A stretch of 64,000 nucleotides of DNA from Rostratula benghalensis (lineage: Eukaryota > Chordata > Aves > Charadriiformes > Rostratulidae), in contig VXAI01000067.1 of the NCBI GenBank assembly GCA_013399305.1, positions 3,989,286 to 4,053,285 of the forward strand, written 5' to 3'. Below the pieces are notes generated by a model, which saw nothing but the letters and a program-made list of their open reading frames with translations, searched no databases and was not told the DNA's origin. This document shows positions 13,201 through 28,200 of the stretch, piece after piece. Made by a program: the position numbers and the translations under genes. Every line of letters starts with the position of its first letter. Position 1 is the first letter of the stretch.

Positions 13201-16200
13201 TTTCCCGTAATAAAAGTCGTTAACTAGCATAATCAATTTTCCTTTCTCAGATTCAGCAGTCTTGCTAGTTGTGCTCGAACATTCTGTTTTGGCCATTCCT
13301 GGGAAAAAGTTATTTACCATATCTGGACAACAATACTGGATGGAAAGGGAGAGACAGACAGAGGCACAGGTGTCAGTCTCTCTTACCAAATGGCATCAAT
13401 GACAACTGCATTTTAAGTGAAGCCACTCACTATAGTTAGACTCAAAGCTCAACTCTGACACACCGACTTTGTTCATATGCACGTATGGATTTTGAACAGT
13501 AACTGATCTTCAGGTAGTGTTTAGGTAATAAAACAATATATATTACAAAAATTCAAAAGGAATTATTCACATCGGTTCATGTAAAATAAATTTAAGCTTG
13601 AAATCAGAATACCAGTGTTGCCCTACTCATTAGATATATGTCTACTTTGTTAGAAGTTAATAACGAGAAAGAGAAAAGCAGCTTTTATGCAAGACAAGCA
13701 TAAGTTCACTGAGAATTTAATGGAAAGATATGTATTATCTGTGAAGAAGACGTGTGTTGAAACCTGCAGAAGTTCTTTCCAGCTTAACTGAAAAAATCAG
13801 AAATTCTAAATCACACAACACACACTGTCTAAGCTTCTTTACGTCAAAGTGTACAAAATGAATGCTTAACCCAATAGCTATAATATGAAACTTTACACTT
13901 AAAAAGTATGAAGTAATTCATACAGTATAAGCTATGAAGTTTCCAACTGTGAAAAATGTAGCACGTTTCAGCAGGAGGAAGATCTGTCCTGTGAATACAT
14001 GTTCTCATTGTGCAGGACTGCTTTCTGTAAGCCTACTAGCAAGGAGTTCATTTCCTACTGTAGAAGCGTAACTCGGTATATTTATACCATATAGTTTAAC
14101 TACAGGTTTAATTAAATACTACTATGTAGACCCATTTCTTCAATGGGTCTTTCATTGGGTTGCTGTACTCAGTGCAAAAGCAATTCTCTACAAATTAGAG
14201 AAACCCTTCATTTTCCCCCCACTATTATGTATGTTTCTTAATTATGTGTTGTAGCTGAAGGGGAGAGTAGCTACCATTTAGGGTATCTTAAGCCCAGTAA
14301 ATCACCATCGTCTGCGTTAGTGGCACCTCAGAGCCACACAGAGTTCTATTACACAGCAGTTCATGCTCCTTTTTGCGTGGGTTATTCACATGGTATATGA
14401 AGTGCAAAGCCATTTCTCTTCCCCATGGAATGGAATACATATGCCTGAGAATTTCATGAATCTCTGCCAAATGGTGATAAATATTTTCCAGGAAACAAAG
14501 TTTCCAGAAACAATCAAAAGTAATTTCATAGGCAGAGCAAATGATGCTTCCTTTCTGAAAGCTTTGTATCTCACAGGATTTAAGTACAAACTACAAATTA
14601 TGTTTTTCCCTTCCATTTAACAACTCTTTTAGCTACCTAATAATCAATCAAAATAAAAAGCTACACTTATATTGTCATCTTTGTCTTAGCAGCGATCTAA
14701 CTCAGATGTGGGCCAACTGGCTGCTTGTTGTCATAGGCACTTACCTTCATCAAATTCACCTCAATCTGGCCAAGGTTTCAAGAAGTCACAGCCATGGCAG
14801 ATAGAAATGATACAAAGCCAGTAAATATGCCTCAATTCATTAGAAAAATAAGGCAAAAAGTGGTAGATTTAGAGCTCCCTGACTCCATTCTTCCTCTCCA
14901 TGACTGCAAGACATTGAGTGCTTGGGCTCTGGCTGATTGTAGCCAGAAGCCAGACTATCTTTGTATCAAAATGTGGCAATCTTTCATAACCAAAGAGAAG
15001 CCCGCGAAAATTTAGGTTTACCAGCCCCAAAATATTTTACCTTCATATGATTTTTCAGAGGATCCATAAGATTGAAATGAATATTGCACTTTGGACAAGC
15101 TCGTGGAAAAGGTCCTCCATTTTTAATGGTGCTTGATGCAGCATTTGTACCTGTAAAATTGAAAGTATGTTAAGATTCAGAATTCACAAGCAGAATACTT
15201 GATTTATTATTTTAGAAAAATATGATATTTAAAATGAAAACTATTACAACTGATGTAGCTGCAGTAACCATAAGCAAGGTTTTGCAACCATCTTTTAGCC
15301 ACCTTTCCTTTTTTCCAAACTGAGTTTCAGTTTGTTCTGCTTGATACAGACCTGTAAACAACTTATTGTTCCTGTTGAGCAAAGATGTCTTTGGAGAACC
15401 TGGAGAACAAATCTACTAGATAATTACTCCCAGTGGTGAAAAGAAATAGTACTTCTTTTATGAACATAAGGCGATTAATACATTTTAAGGGAAGGAAAAA
15501 GGAAAAAAAAAAAAAAAAAAAAAGCTTTGCATTTGATTAAACTTTAATGAATAAACCAGTTTCCTCCAAACTGCCAAAAAACACCAGAGCAAGAGCTACT
15601 TTCCAAGTTAAGTTCTCTTGCATTCTCAAATCATTCACAGACTTGGAGGACTGTGTGCTGAGTATGTAGTTTAGAAGAACAGGTTAAACACAAGAAGAGT
15701 TTAAAGTAACATCTCAACTGTAGAAGTCAATTGTACCCTGCCAGGGCTCTGAAAAAAAATGTAATGAACACAAATATATCCGCTTTATAACAAAGGAATG
15801 AATAAGTGTATGCGTGAAGAGATGACCACACAACAGCATTACACACTTTTTCACAAAAATAGTCTTGCATAGTCCATGAAGTAGATGTGGATCAAATAGT
15901 ATTTTTCCTTGAAGAAAACAGCATGGTTAAGAATCATAATTAGGCAGTGGGTGGCCTTGCAAGAGATACACTGCAAAACAGTACTGCAAGTCTTCACTAT
16001 TAGGGCTTGTAAAACATTTTGACACATCACAGCAAATGCAATCTGAGCTGGAAGAAAAAAGGTCCTGCAGCAATATCTGTTGTTCGGTGGTGCTTCAGTG
16101 CTGGATTCCATGACAGATTAGAAATCACTATGCTATGGAATGGCTTGGAGACAAACTCGTAAAAATAAGGTTGTCAGTGAATATAATTACTCCCTTGTTA

Positions 16201-19200
16201 CTGCATTTAGTAAGATCCTCCAATTATCTTCTCTATATTATAGGCCGCCACACAGTGTCTTTACCCAACAGAGGGTAGAGGAAAATTTTTTGCTGCAATA
16301 TTCCTTTTGCTTGTTAGGGAAGAGTCTGATAGCAAACCAGCTGCCAAAAAGATATGCGAAAAAAACAAATATGAAATTATTTCAAAGAATAGAGTCACAC
16401 TGTGGGTAGCTCCTCATTTTAACATTACAGGAGAGTGTATGTGGTTGGAAAGATCTCAGTCAAGAAGAAATCCTTGTCTATTACAATCAGCTGGAATGCA
16501 CCTTGTGGCTCAGGAAGAAAATGCACCTAATTAATAATACACTGAAGCAGCTAGCCTATCTCTTCTAGGGAGGGAGAGGTCTTTCAAATATCATCCTCTC
16601 TTTAAAACTGAGATCCCCTTCCTCCTTTTCCACTACTGTTTCAAACTTGCATCAAAAACACTGCTGCAAAACAAAGGGGAAATCACAAAACACACTTTGC
16701 AATAGTTAGTCAAAGTACAGAATCACAGAATAATTTCGGTTGGGCCTGTGGAGGTTTTTCTGGCTCATCTCCTGTTCAAAGCAAGTCCAACCTTAACAGG
16801 ATGCTCAGAGCCATGCCCAGTCAACTTCTGAATATCTCTACAGATGCAAGTTCCCGAACCTGAGACCTTGCTACCTTGCCTGACATTCCTACAATTATTT
16901 TATTTTCCTTCCTTTTATCTAACCAGAATTATTTGATAAATTCACCAGTCACAGCCTGCTTTCAATCTTGATTTTCTGTTTGGTTGTTTCTTATTATTTC
17001 AACTCTCTATTCAGTTCTTTGACATAGAAAATCTGAACTAACACTATGATTTATTTTGATCACCTGTCTTCACAGACACTAAACAACTTAACTACTCATT
17101 AATTAAGAATTCAAACATGCCTACTAAACAATAAAGGTCAAAATTTGAATAGGTAATAACCTAGGATGTATTAATTTGCCAAGGTATATACATTCTTGCA
17201 TAGAAAGGGGTTTTATTCTCATTCGAAGGCCTAAGAACAGAGTTTACTTATTTACAGTTCCTTAAAAGCATTTAGAATACTGATCACCTGAAATATTACA
17301 AGAATGCTAGCTTTTTCCATTACACAGGTGCCTGGATTGACAGCTAGACCATTTGATCTACCCTACCTTTTGATGATACATTTTGTGATGGCATTACTGT
17401 TGGAGAGTTAACTGTAGGTGAAACAGCTTGAATTGCTTCACAAACCAACTTCACTAGGCTTGGCTTTTTTTGGACTTACACTGTTGCCTTCAGAAGTAGC
17501 AGGATGCTTAGATACAAAAAAGCTTTCTCATTCAGACCTACAGTGGTTTAAAATAAAGAACCTCAAGGTTTTTGCCATAGTATATTATGAACGCATTACT
17601 GATGCCTATACTTTAACATATGGACAAGTTTACATAAAACAGTTACGATCTCCCTGAAAGAGTAAGTCACACAGAAGTTAAGAAAACAGTATCCAACTCA
17701 GACTGAATATTCTAAGGCTGGTGGAGAAGGAAAGGGTAAATACAAAGAAATACAGCCACATCCCTGAAATCCAGAACGTTATAGTATGACCACCTGAATT
17801 TATTTGGCCTACTTTCCACATCTTGACACACACTAATCCGAGACAAGGTGAGTTCACTATAATAAAATTAAGCTAAACAGCTGGTGTCTGCAATGCCCAC
17901 TATTTGAAACAACCTCTGCCCTTCCAATGAAAAACATCTCTCCTTTTATTCTGGTGTTATGCTAATGCTGGTTTAATTTTCTATTTAACTCTGTAAAATA
18001 TGTGAGACTTCAGACTGTATGCCAAATAAAACCATGTTGTAACTTCTAATGACCAATCACAGCACACCTACTGCCCCCCTTCTGAAAGAACAGCTGATTC
18101 ACTTACTGTTTGCAGCGTTTCTTCTAGAAACCAAAATCACTAAAAAAATAACTCGTGCATTCAGAGGTTTGGTGCGTGATTAACATACCCATCAATAGTT
18201 GTCTCCATCTTGTCATAAAACCCATGTATTCGTCACTGTAGGATTACCCTTGATGATGTAATCTCAATACAGTGATCAGTCCTCAAGAGGACATAAAGAT
18301 TACAGCTTACCAAGAAGCCTAAAGTGCCAGCACAGGCCTTGTAAATCTGTCACAATCACAGACTGCAAATAGCCTTAAGACTACAAGAAATTGTGACAAG
18401 GACAGGACTTCAGTTTCAAACACAATGATCTGAACGAAGGACATTCTTGTGTGTTGCCCTCCTGATCGCCTAGGTGCTCCAATGATTTCTTTGGGTGTGA
18501 TAAAAAAATTAATTAGTATCTTTAAAAGTCTTCTCAACAAGCAGAGATAACTTGTATCACAAGAAAATATTCAAATTTCTGAGAAAGAACCAACCAACCT
18601 CCTCCCATCGCTAAGCTGCTTTTACTCAGTGATACACGTCTACACACAGCAAAGTCTGGAGTCTCCCCCTTCAATCCACAGCGGCAAAGAATCCCAGCAG
18701 GGAATGCTGATACCTGAGCGTCTCGGAGAATTTACCACGCTATGCTTCATATTCAGGAAAACTTAATTCACTTGTTACATACATATTTAATAATTCTGAC
18801 ATTCTCCTTTGTAGCACACTTCTCCTTCTTTCTTACATAAATAAACTTATTAAGTTCAAATGTCTCACTCTATGCAATGTTTGCCTAAGGTAGTTAACAC
18901 ATTCACAAAATATGCTGGTTATTCATTAGGTACTACTACTTCCTGGAGTTTTTTAATTTACTTATACTAGAACTATTATGTATATGGGCTGGTTACATTG
19001 ACATCCCTGCTGATCAAAGCAAAGTCTTCAAAACAGCTGGTATGACTTTAGTGTTCTTTTATATGACTGAGGCTATTCGAGCATCAGTCCATCAACCTAC
19101 AGCAGGAGCTGCTGCTACATATTTAATTATGGGTAGTTGTGTAAAGAGGGCCAGGGAAAAGACAGAAGGCTGACTGATTTTACAAGAATCTTCAGTAAAA

Positions 19201-22200
19201 TACTTACTTTAGAAAATCTGCCTTGGAAAAAAATTACTATTTTTACATGTTAACAAAATTGGCAATAAGTTAAATTTAAAAAAGCTCAACATAGCTGTTT
19301 AAAAAATGTGAAGACTATTCAATATATTTATAAAGGTGAGCATTCTTAATTTAGTCTATAGAACTCTGATCTAATAAATTCCTTCTTTCAAAAGAAATAC
19401 TAAGAGAATATACCTAGGTTTGAATTTGAATTCTGTTGTTTGTGAATTTAAAAAAAGAAAATGGTTAATGCCTATTTTGAAACATAATCAAACTAATTTC
19501 AAGTATTATGTAACATCTGGCTGCTATGAATCAGATGGATTCCTCTTTTCATCAAAGTGCTTCCCTCAACTGGTGTGTGGACACAAGAATTCCTTGGATC
19601 ACTCGTGTTCCAGAGTCGTTTGTCCAATCCTCTGTCTCCCCAGCAGATAACACAGCCTGCACTGTCAGGGACTCAGGTACTCAAGACAGCAGAGAAAAGC
19701 AACAGCCCCAAACCTCCTGTTTGCTTTTCAGGCTGCTCACGAGTCTACTACTTTTACTTCATACTATTAGTGAATAATTCCGTCAATATTTTGTAGCTAT
19801 TACAAAACAGTTGGCCATACCCATACAGACAGTATTACTGTGTACAGTATTCAAAATGATCCAAGCAGCAAAGTATACTGGATGCACTATCACCTTACCA
19901 ATGGCTTCCTAAACACACAACACTACTGTAAAATCCTTAATGCTGTTAAGGTATGGTATATTTAAGACACTTTGAAATACAATCCTTCATGCTTTTCAGT
20001 ATTTAATCTTTCTGGAAAAATAAAGTCATTTTCAGATACACAAGCAGGTCTCCAACACAAAAAAAAACAAACCCCAAAACCAACACAAACGCACAAATAA
20101 GTAAGCTTCAATACCTGTTCATTGCGGAACAAAGGATGGAATACTGAACCATTTGCAAAAAATCAGACCTTTGCTTACTCTAGAAAAAGCTCTTCAACCC
20201 AGTAAAGTAAGAATGAGATTGCAGAATAATTGGACACATGCAAGGAAATTCACTACCAACCCTTCACTGATAAGTATCTGGAGTGGTTGCCTAAACTAGA
20301 GATGCAAAATCATCATCACATCAATCAGAATTAACTAGCAATTGTTCTGTTACATACCTTGTTAGTATGATCGGTTAGGCCATCTAATTGAAGTGATTGC
20401 CATTTGCAATTTATAAACTGAATTATAGGATTCTGGTCAGTTACTACAAAAGTAGAATCCTTCACAAAAGAGAAGGAAGTCCCAACTTATGGTTTGTTTA
20501 AGGTTGAGCACATTGCATGCCATAAATCTACTTCATCTGCTGTGACACAGAAAAAGGTGCTTTTTTGTTTGTTTTTCAGTAGGTTAAAGAGTTTCTGCTA
20601 AAACACAATTTAGCTAGTTTTTAAAATTAAAAAAGAAATTGTCAAACTAGGTATTCTTTCTCTTCCACTCCTTTCAGACAGGATCCTTTAGATCCCATCT
20701 ACTCCTAATATAGCAGTCAGGAAACCAAGATCATCACCACAGAGAATCCACTCAGCAGACTGACGCTGTTCTGGCACGGCTCGCAGCCTTGCTCTTGCTC
20801 AACAGCCTTTCCTAGCCATGCTAGTCAAAGAGCACCAATAGGTTGAAAATGAGCCTTCATTGGTAAACAAAAAAAATAAAAAAAATTTACAGTGGATCTT
20901 GCAATAATTTTTCCATCTAAATGAGCATTATAAGAAGACAGCAGTTGGTATTACAGTCAGTCTAATGTGCTGAAAAGCAAAGTCTGACAACACAAGGCTC
21001 CAAAGTTTATTTCATTAAACATACAGTTTTATGTACAGGGGGAAGAAGAAAGTAGCTATACTATGTTCTAGAAAGTCTATTTAAAGTTATAACCCAAAGA
21101 TCTGCACTACAGTTAAATGACATGAGGCTGTTTCTTTCTCTTATCAACTACTACAGTTATACCCACCTGTTACATTCACTGCTGGCCCAGTCTGGTACTG
21201 TGGAACTCCCGAGTTCTCTCTCACACCAAACAGTATACCAGATGTATTATCTGGTGCAGCTGGTGGAGAATCCATAATATAATCCTAGTAAGATATTTTC
21301 AAGAGGGAAAAGAAATTTGAGGTTTAACATTTTTTTTTTTTTAACTTACAGGCTTCAAAGGGTTTATTTTAAAAACAAATGATTGCTTAAAAGTACTCCT
21401 AAGTACTCAGCTGTAACTCAAGTTCATTACACTCTCCCCAAAATACCTTCTTTTGACATTTTTATAAGTTTGCAACTCTTATCCGTGGTTGTTAATTTAT
21501 TCATAGCTGTGTGTCAGAGTAGTAAGATCAACTGTAAGACCTGGGAAAGTCCATTTTATGAAATACTGCTAAACTTTGAATGGCTAATAGTGCTTTTGTT
21601 CAGAAGTCTGATCATATTTCAAATTATACTTTGCTTGTTGTTAAAATATTAGTAATTTCCTCAACCTAAATTCAGGCATTTGTCTGTTAGTCTTGCATAA
21701 CAGGTAGCTGCATTTTAAAAGGTAAGGAAACAGAACTCAAAAGTAGCACAAACCTGCAGCAAGCAGAAGCTTCTCAAAGCAAGGTGTAAATCAAATTCTA
21801 CTAAGCTTTAATGAAAACAGAAGTGTATCTATAGCACATTGAGTGAGACTGGCACTGGAATTCGTAGTATCGCTACGGGTTGTTTTTTTCTTCATATAGA
21901 GTAATTTCATAAGGACTCCTAGAAATAACATATCAAACCCTCTTCCCAAAGCACAGCTAACCTAAAAGTTGGCTTATGTTTCTCAGAACCTTGTCACATT
22001 AGATACCTTCTTAACCTTCAGTTTAAAAGGTTTGCCCTTTAGTACTATGTATCATCTAACAAATTAAACAGTCCATAGCCAAATGTATTGACTTCAACAC
22101 TGAAAACTGTTAAAACTAAACAACTTCACTGGTACCTCAACAGGTAAAATTTGGAGGGAAAAGAAACATGAAATTTAGTTATTTTCACGAATATTCAAGG

Positions 22201-25200
22201 TTTAGGGGGTGAGGCTGGAGAAACACTTTCCAGGACTCATCAATACTGCTTACAACTTAATAGGCCATTCGTCCTAATACAATCAATCAAGAATATGAAA
22301 TATTTTCAGACATAAGCAATTAGGAGGTAAGAAAAACCTTATAAGAGTCAGCTTTAACTTCAAAGTTAAGGTATGAGCAGCGAAACACTGCAATTGATCT
22401 TTCTACCCTGAAATAATTCAGCTGGTTACACTTCATCAACTTGTACTGTGCAACAAAGTACTTGACAAGAGGAGCTCCATTTTCCTAAAAAGAGTAATAA
22501 TAATAATAAAAAAAATTAAAAATCACCTAATGCACATGCATTGATGACAGTTTATGTATCCATGAGACTGAAAGGCCAAATTTTGCTATAAAGATCAATT
22601 TCACCAAACGCTTCCCATTTGCAACTGTACTACTTATTTTGAAAAGACCCCCATGGAAGTCACCGAATTTTTAACTACCACCATGTTGACTAAACTTTAT
22701 GGAAGTCTAAAGAAGTGCACAAGTACACACACAGGTGTGAGAACCTATTTAAGGACTTTTAAGTACCAGAAAAGATTTGAACAAACAGGAAGGTGCTTCT
22801 CCCCATCCTGCTTTTTTGTCGTGCATCTCTTAAATGAAGACCCTGCAGGACCTGAATGATAATTAAGCGTACAAAATTGCTAAACAGCTTTCCATTATAT
22901 TTAAGAAGTCATGACAGTCTGGTGAAGTTCCTGCTGACTGGAAAAAGGGGAAACAGCAGATCCTCCTGGAATATCTACTATGGCACATAGAACATAAGGA
23001 GATGACTGGTGTCAGCCTACATGGCTTCACCAAGGGCCTAATAAATTTGGTGGCCTTTTACACTATTACCACAGTCTCGGTAGACAAGGGCAGAGCAACA
23101 GATGTCATCTACCTGGACTTATGCAAAGTGTTTGACACTGTCCCACATGACATCCTGGTCTCAAAACTGGAAAGTCATGGATTCGATGGATGAACCACTC
23201 AGTAGATAAGGAACTGTCTGGATGGCTGCACTCAAAGGGTTGCAATGGCTCAACACTGAAGTGGTGCTCCTCGGGGGTTGGTACTGGGACCAGTGCTGTT
23301 TAACATCTTTGTTGGAAACACAGTGGGATAGAGTGGCACAGTGCACTAGAGAGCGCACGCTCAGCAAGTTTGCTGATGACACCATGCTGTGTGGCGTGGT
23401 TAACATGCTGGAAGGAAGAGATGGCATCCAGAGGGACCTGGGCAGGCTCGAGATGTGGGCCCATGCAGACCTCATGAAGTTCAAGCAAGCCGAGTGCAGG
23501 GTCCTGCACCTGGGACATGGCAATCCCAGGCACAAATACAGGTTGGGTGGAGAAATGGCTGGAAAGCAGCCGTGCAGAAAAGGACTTGGGAGTGATGGTG
23601 GATGAGAAGCTCAACATGAGCTGGCAACGTGTGCTGGCAGCCCAAAAAACCAACTGCATTCTGGGCTGCATTAAAAGAAGCATGTCCAGCAGGTCAATGG
23701 AGATGATTCTGGCCCTCTACTCTGCTCTTGTGAGACCCCACCTGGAGTACTGTGTCCAGCTCTGGAATCCTCAACACAGGAAGGACATAGACCTGTTGGA
23801 ATGGGTTCAGCAGAGGGCCATGAAAATTATCAGAGGGCTGGAGCACCTCTCATACAAAGACAGGCTGAGAAGGTTGGGGTTGTTCAGCCTGGAGAAGAGA
23901 AGGCTGTAGGGAGACCTTGTAATGGCCTTCCAGTACCTAAAGCGGATCACAGGAGAGATGGGGAAGGACTCATTTTCAGGGAGTGTAGCAATAGGATATG
24001 GCATCAGGGTTTTAAATTGAAAGAGAGGAGGTTTAGACTAGATACTAGAAAGAAATTCTTTACAGTGGGAGTGGTGAGACACTGGAACAGGTTGCCCAGA
24101 GAAGTTGTGGATGCCTCATTCTTGAAGTGTTCAAGACCAGGCTGGACTTTGAGCAACCTGCTCTAGTGGGAGGTGTCCCTGCCCATGGCAGAGGGGTTGG
24201 AACTCGATGATCTTTAAGGTCCCTTCCAACCTAAACCATTTTAAGATTCTATGATAATGCAGAGCCACAATGGTTGCAGCCTAGTCACAGGCAAAGCAGC
24301 TCAGGCTGCAAACCCCACATCAAGCACAACTGATGCTCAGGTGGTAAGCCTTTGGAAGGCTCTTAGTGAAGGATTATTACCTACCTACGCTTGAAGTATA
24401 ACCCATACAATAGCTGCACACGAAATCTGCTTCTCTTACTACTCTGTGGTTTGTTTGGTTTTAAGTACTGCTAACATTTTTTCTTTCTTCACAATAATTG
24501 CCTGGGTATTTTGACGGCGAATGTACATCTCCCTAGTATATACTGGGGAAGTAAGAAGGTAAAGAACCTGGAATTCAAAGTCTCCTAATCTTCTAAATAT
24601 GCTTTTCTGTTTACAGCTATTCCATTCATGCAATTTGGCTCTGCCATTTTCCATAGAGAAAAACCCCAGAATATTCTCATGCTTTAGAAAGCAAAACATT
24701 TTAAAGCAAAGAAAAACCAAAACAAACACCAGCTTTACCACATCAATGAAAAAACCCATCAAATTTACATGTAAAGGTGCTTTCACCTGCAGAAATGCAA
24801 AACCTAACACCTTTTAAAATTAAGCTCCTAGGGCTCAAGCGAAAAAAAAAATAAAAATCCACTACCACTTTAGTTTTTCAAGAGTAGCAAAAATATTGGG
24901 TTCATACTATGCATCCAAGATTTTGTAGAAATCAACACAATTGGTAAGCAAATCCACACAGGGGAATTGCAAGGCATGGTATTGGACCTTTGCTCTCCCA
25001 AAATTAACTAAGAACAACTAGAACCAAAATCAGGCTCAGAAAGTCTTATGAAGTAGGGGAAAGATGCGGGCAGAATTGGCTGGGATTTACTGGAGAGCAT
25101 TCTGAGTGCTGAATTATAGATGATCTTCACCACTAAGAACAAACTTTTCATAAAGAAGAGGATAACCCTATGCTATCATATACAAAAGCAGTAGCTGTGA

Positions 25201-28200
25201 CTGAATTTGAATTGCTGTAGCAGTATGACTGAAGCCAAATTCAACTCAATTTTTGGAACAGCATTAACATAGTGCAGTAACAAGAAAACAGAAACTTTTA
25301 AAGGAAATACGTGAATCAAGTCTTTGACTGGAGAAAGGTATTTCAGTGATAAAACTGGAATACTAAACATTGACAAATGGTAACCTATAGACCTATATAC
25401 TACAAAACTGAGGAAATGTGCACTTCAACAGAGTTGATGATCAAAAGCAATCAGTTCCCACAGAAAAAAAGGTGACATCCTGATGTTAAAAAATATTGCA
25501 TCATATTAAGAATGCAAAAGCGCTCTGAAGGATGTTCAGCTAAAGAGGGGTCTTGCCACCACGTCTAATCATACCTCACAGTCATTTCACTTTACACAAC
25601 TGTAGTTTCAAAGCTAAGTTTCAACATCTGGAAGCTGAAGATCCAAATGTCAAAAACTTCCTGGAAAAAACTTACTTGAAGCCCTTGACACTTACGAGTA
25701 ATTAACTGAGGAAGAAACTGAAAATGTGTGAATGAAAATGTCCAAAAGCCCAAGGCAGAAAACCATCAATATAAAACAGTGGCCTGAAGTGAAGTAAAAA
25801 CTAGATGAAGAGGCAGAAGGGGGGAAATTCCAAATACCCTAAGGAGCTCTTGAATGAAGACAACTCAAACCAAGGACATGAATCAAAATACAGGTAACAT
25901 GCCTATGACACCAGAACAACAAATGACATCATGTGGCAGGCGTGATATTGAGAATCACAGAACTTTGCTCAAGAAGCTGAGCTATAGCACCTCAGTAAAA
26001 GAAAGCACACCAAACAAGCCTCCAGCCCCATAAAAAGTGTAACACAATGAAGTGGCAGGAACAATACAAAACCAAGAAAACAAATTATTCTAGATAAGGC
26101 TAAAATTGGAAATGCAATTCTGAACTTGGATAAGTTGAAGAAATGGAAGATTCACTTTCAACATGTCTTAAACAAGGAACAAAAAGAAACAAACCGGAAA
26201 ACTCTTCCTAAAGGTACTCAAGGATTTCTTAACAGGTTACATCTAGGATAAGCTAAAAAAAATTAAGCGCTCACAAAAGCTGTAATCAAAATGTCAACAC
26301 TGTAAAGAAGTGGAATATCTATGCATTGGATATCCCAGAAGAGAATTCACTACTTTAGAAAGTATGCCAATCTAACTTGGAGATCCTTTTCCATGCTGTG
26401 TACTTTAAAAGTCACATTTCAGGCTGCAACTTCTTCAAACAGTCATTTCTCTACTCTGCCAAGGAAGAGAAACAACCTGCAGATTTTTGCAAAGTAAGAC
26501 TATAAAACTTAACTGAAGTATCACCTGTGACACCCCTGTTGAAAGTAAACTCAACAAATGAACTCTCACAAGAAGTACTGTGTGCACAGTGTCTTTAAAA
26601 GAAATCACTGTCTTGAAGAATTACATCTGGCTTACATATACCTTTGGAGAAGTTCAGCTTTCCTAATTCTGTTTACTCTTAAGGTTTTCTAATAGGAACA
26701 ATCTAGAGACAGCTTTGTCTATTAAAACAAAAACATGAGCTTATGTAGGTGAGGAAAGTAAAGGAGGAGGCTTCCTTTTGCAGTTAAGATTCTGCAAGAC
26801 ATCCTAGTACTCCTTTGAAGTATATAATAAAGCATACAATGTTATAAGTAAACATTTATAAAAATAAAATTCAGACTTGAAATATGTATATATATTATGT
26901 GAAGCAGCAGACATTTCTGTATTAAACTGTCCTGCTTGGTAAAGACAGATGTAAGAGGACTCCATAGGCAATTGCATATATTATTCCAATATCTGAACTT
27001 TTGATTATGTCATTTTTTAGGCCTTTTAGATAGTGACTGATTTAGCCAACCTGCTTCACCAGTCGCACCCACAATTTCTATCTGCAAACTGTCAACTCAA
27101 CTGCTGAAGACTCGAAATTGGAAAGCACGCATTCTTTCCTAATGAACCTGCCAGAGATTTAGCTACCCAGTAGATAGGCAGTGATTCTACTGCATTGTTT
27201 CTCTTAAGATATACTCAATCATCAGCAATGATTTAGCCACAAGTCTTGAGAAGAATGCTTAATTCTCAGGCTTCAATGGCCTCATTAACTATGTTCATTG
27301 AGAATGACAGAAAATGCCAAATACATTAGGTTGCATGATTTTTGTTTACCTGAAAAGACTGACAGTTAGGACAACTGCAGGTGTGTATACGTGCACGGAT
27401 GGTGGAAATGGTGCCTACTGTCAGGTTTCACTTTAACCTGACAGTAGTGGCTAACATTATAGGCACATCACATTGTCTAAGCAGTTCCAGCCAGAATTAT
27501 TTTCAATAAAGGTATCACGTCATAGTTTATCTCATACAAACATGACATTTTATTCTTCATTCTTTCTCTCTCACAAATGTCCAACATTGTGAGAGGCAAT
27601 AAAAACAGCATCTAACTTGACTCCCTAAAGTTACCATTCCCAGGTTCCGTGGCAATCCAGGAAGATCTATGATATGTGACCTAGGTACACAATTCTCTTA
27701 GGCTTTTCAACCAAAACAAGTAAGTATGTTGTTGAATTGTTTCTTCTAGTGACCCTGCAACTTTTGGTTGCTCAAGTCCACGCTATGATGCTACCGTTTC
27801 ACTACAACTGACACGTGAACCAAAAAGCAAAAAAACCTAAGGAGCTACAACTACAGCATTCTCTATAGAAGCGAGAATCCTAAAAGGCACTCCAAAAATC
27901 AGACTGTCAGGCTTGAATGTTGCAACTGTACCTGATACAAAGGATTCCAAATTTATCTTTATATAATATGTGGAAAACCACGTTACCTTAAACACCAAGC
28001 TATTTAAAACTTAAATTTATCAATACAGAGGACATACCTCTGATCACAGAAATCTGCAATATTTAGAGAATGAGAATTTCCATCATTTCTCCATACAACC
28101 TAAAAAAATAACCTAAAAAAAATGTAAATAATTTTTCTTATACCCAAGACTTTAATTTAATGTAACGTCCCTGTTACTGGAGCTATAATCTTTGAGTCTT

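Noticed and set aside
18104..18130. Mini-exon candidate with strong acceptor (ggtttctag) and donor (GTAAGTG)
   Set aside because: It would be 17 nt, and its phase (1 in, 0 out) breaks the join to exon 6.
19526..19796. Three overlapping plus frames of 76-83 codons in intron 5
   Set aside because: All three frames are open in the same stretch, which points to local composition; no domain and no matching splice sites.
23161..24166. Overlapping open frames of 120-130 codons on both strands
   Set aside because: They are fragments and shadows of the degraded CR1 element; stops and frameshifts separate the reverse-transcriptase motifs.
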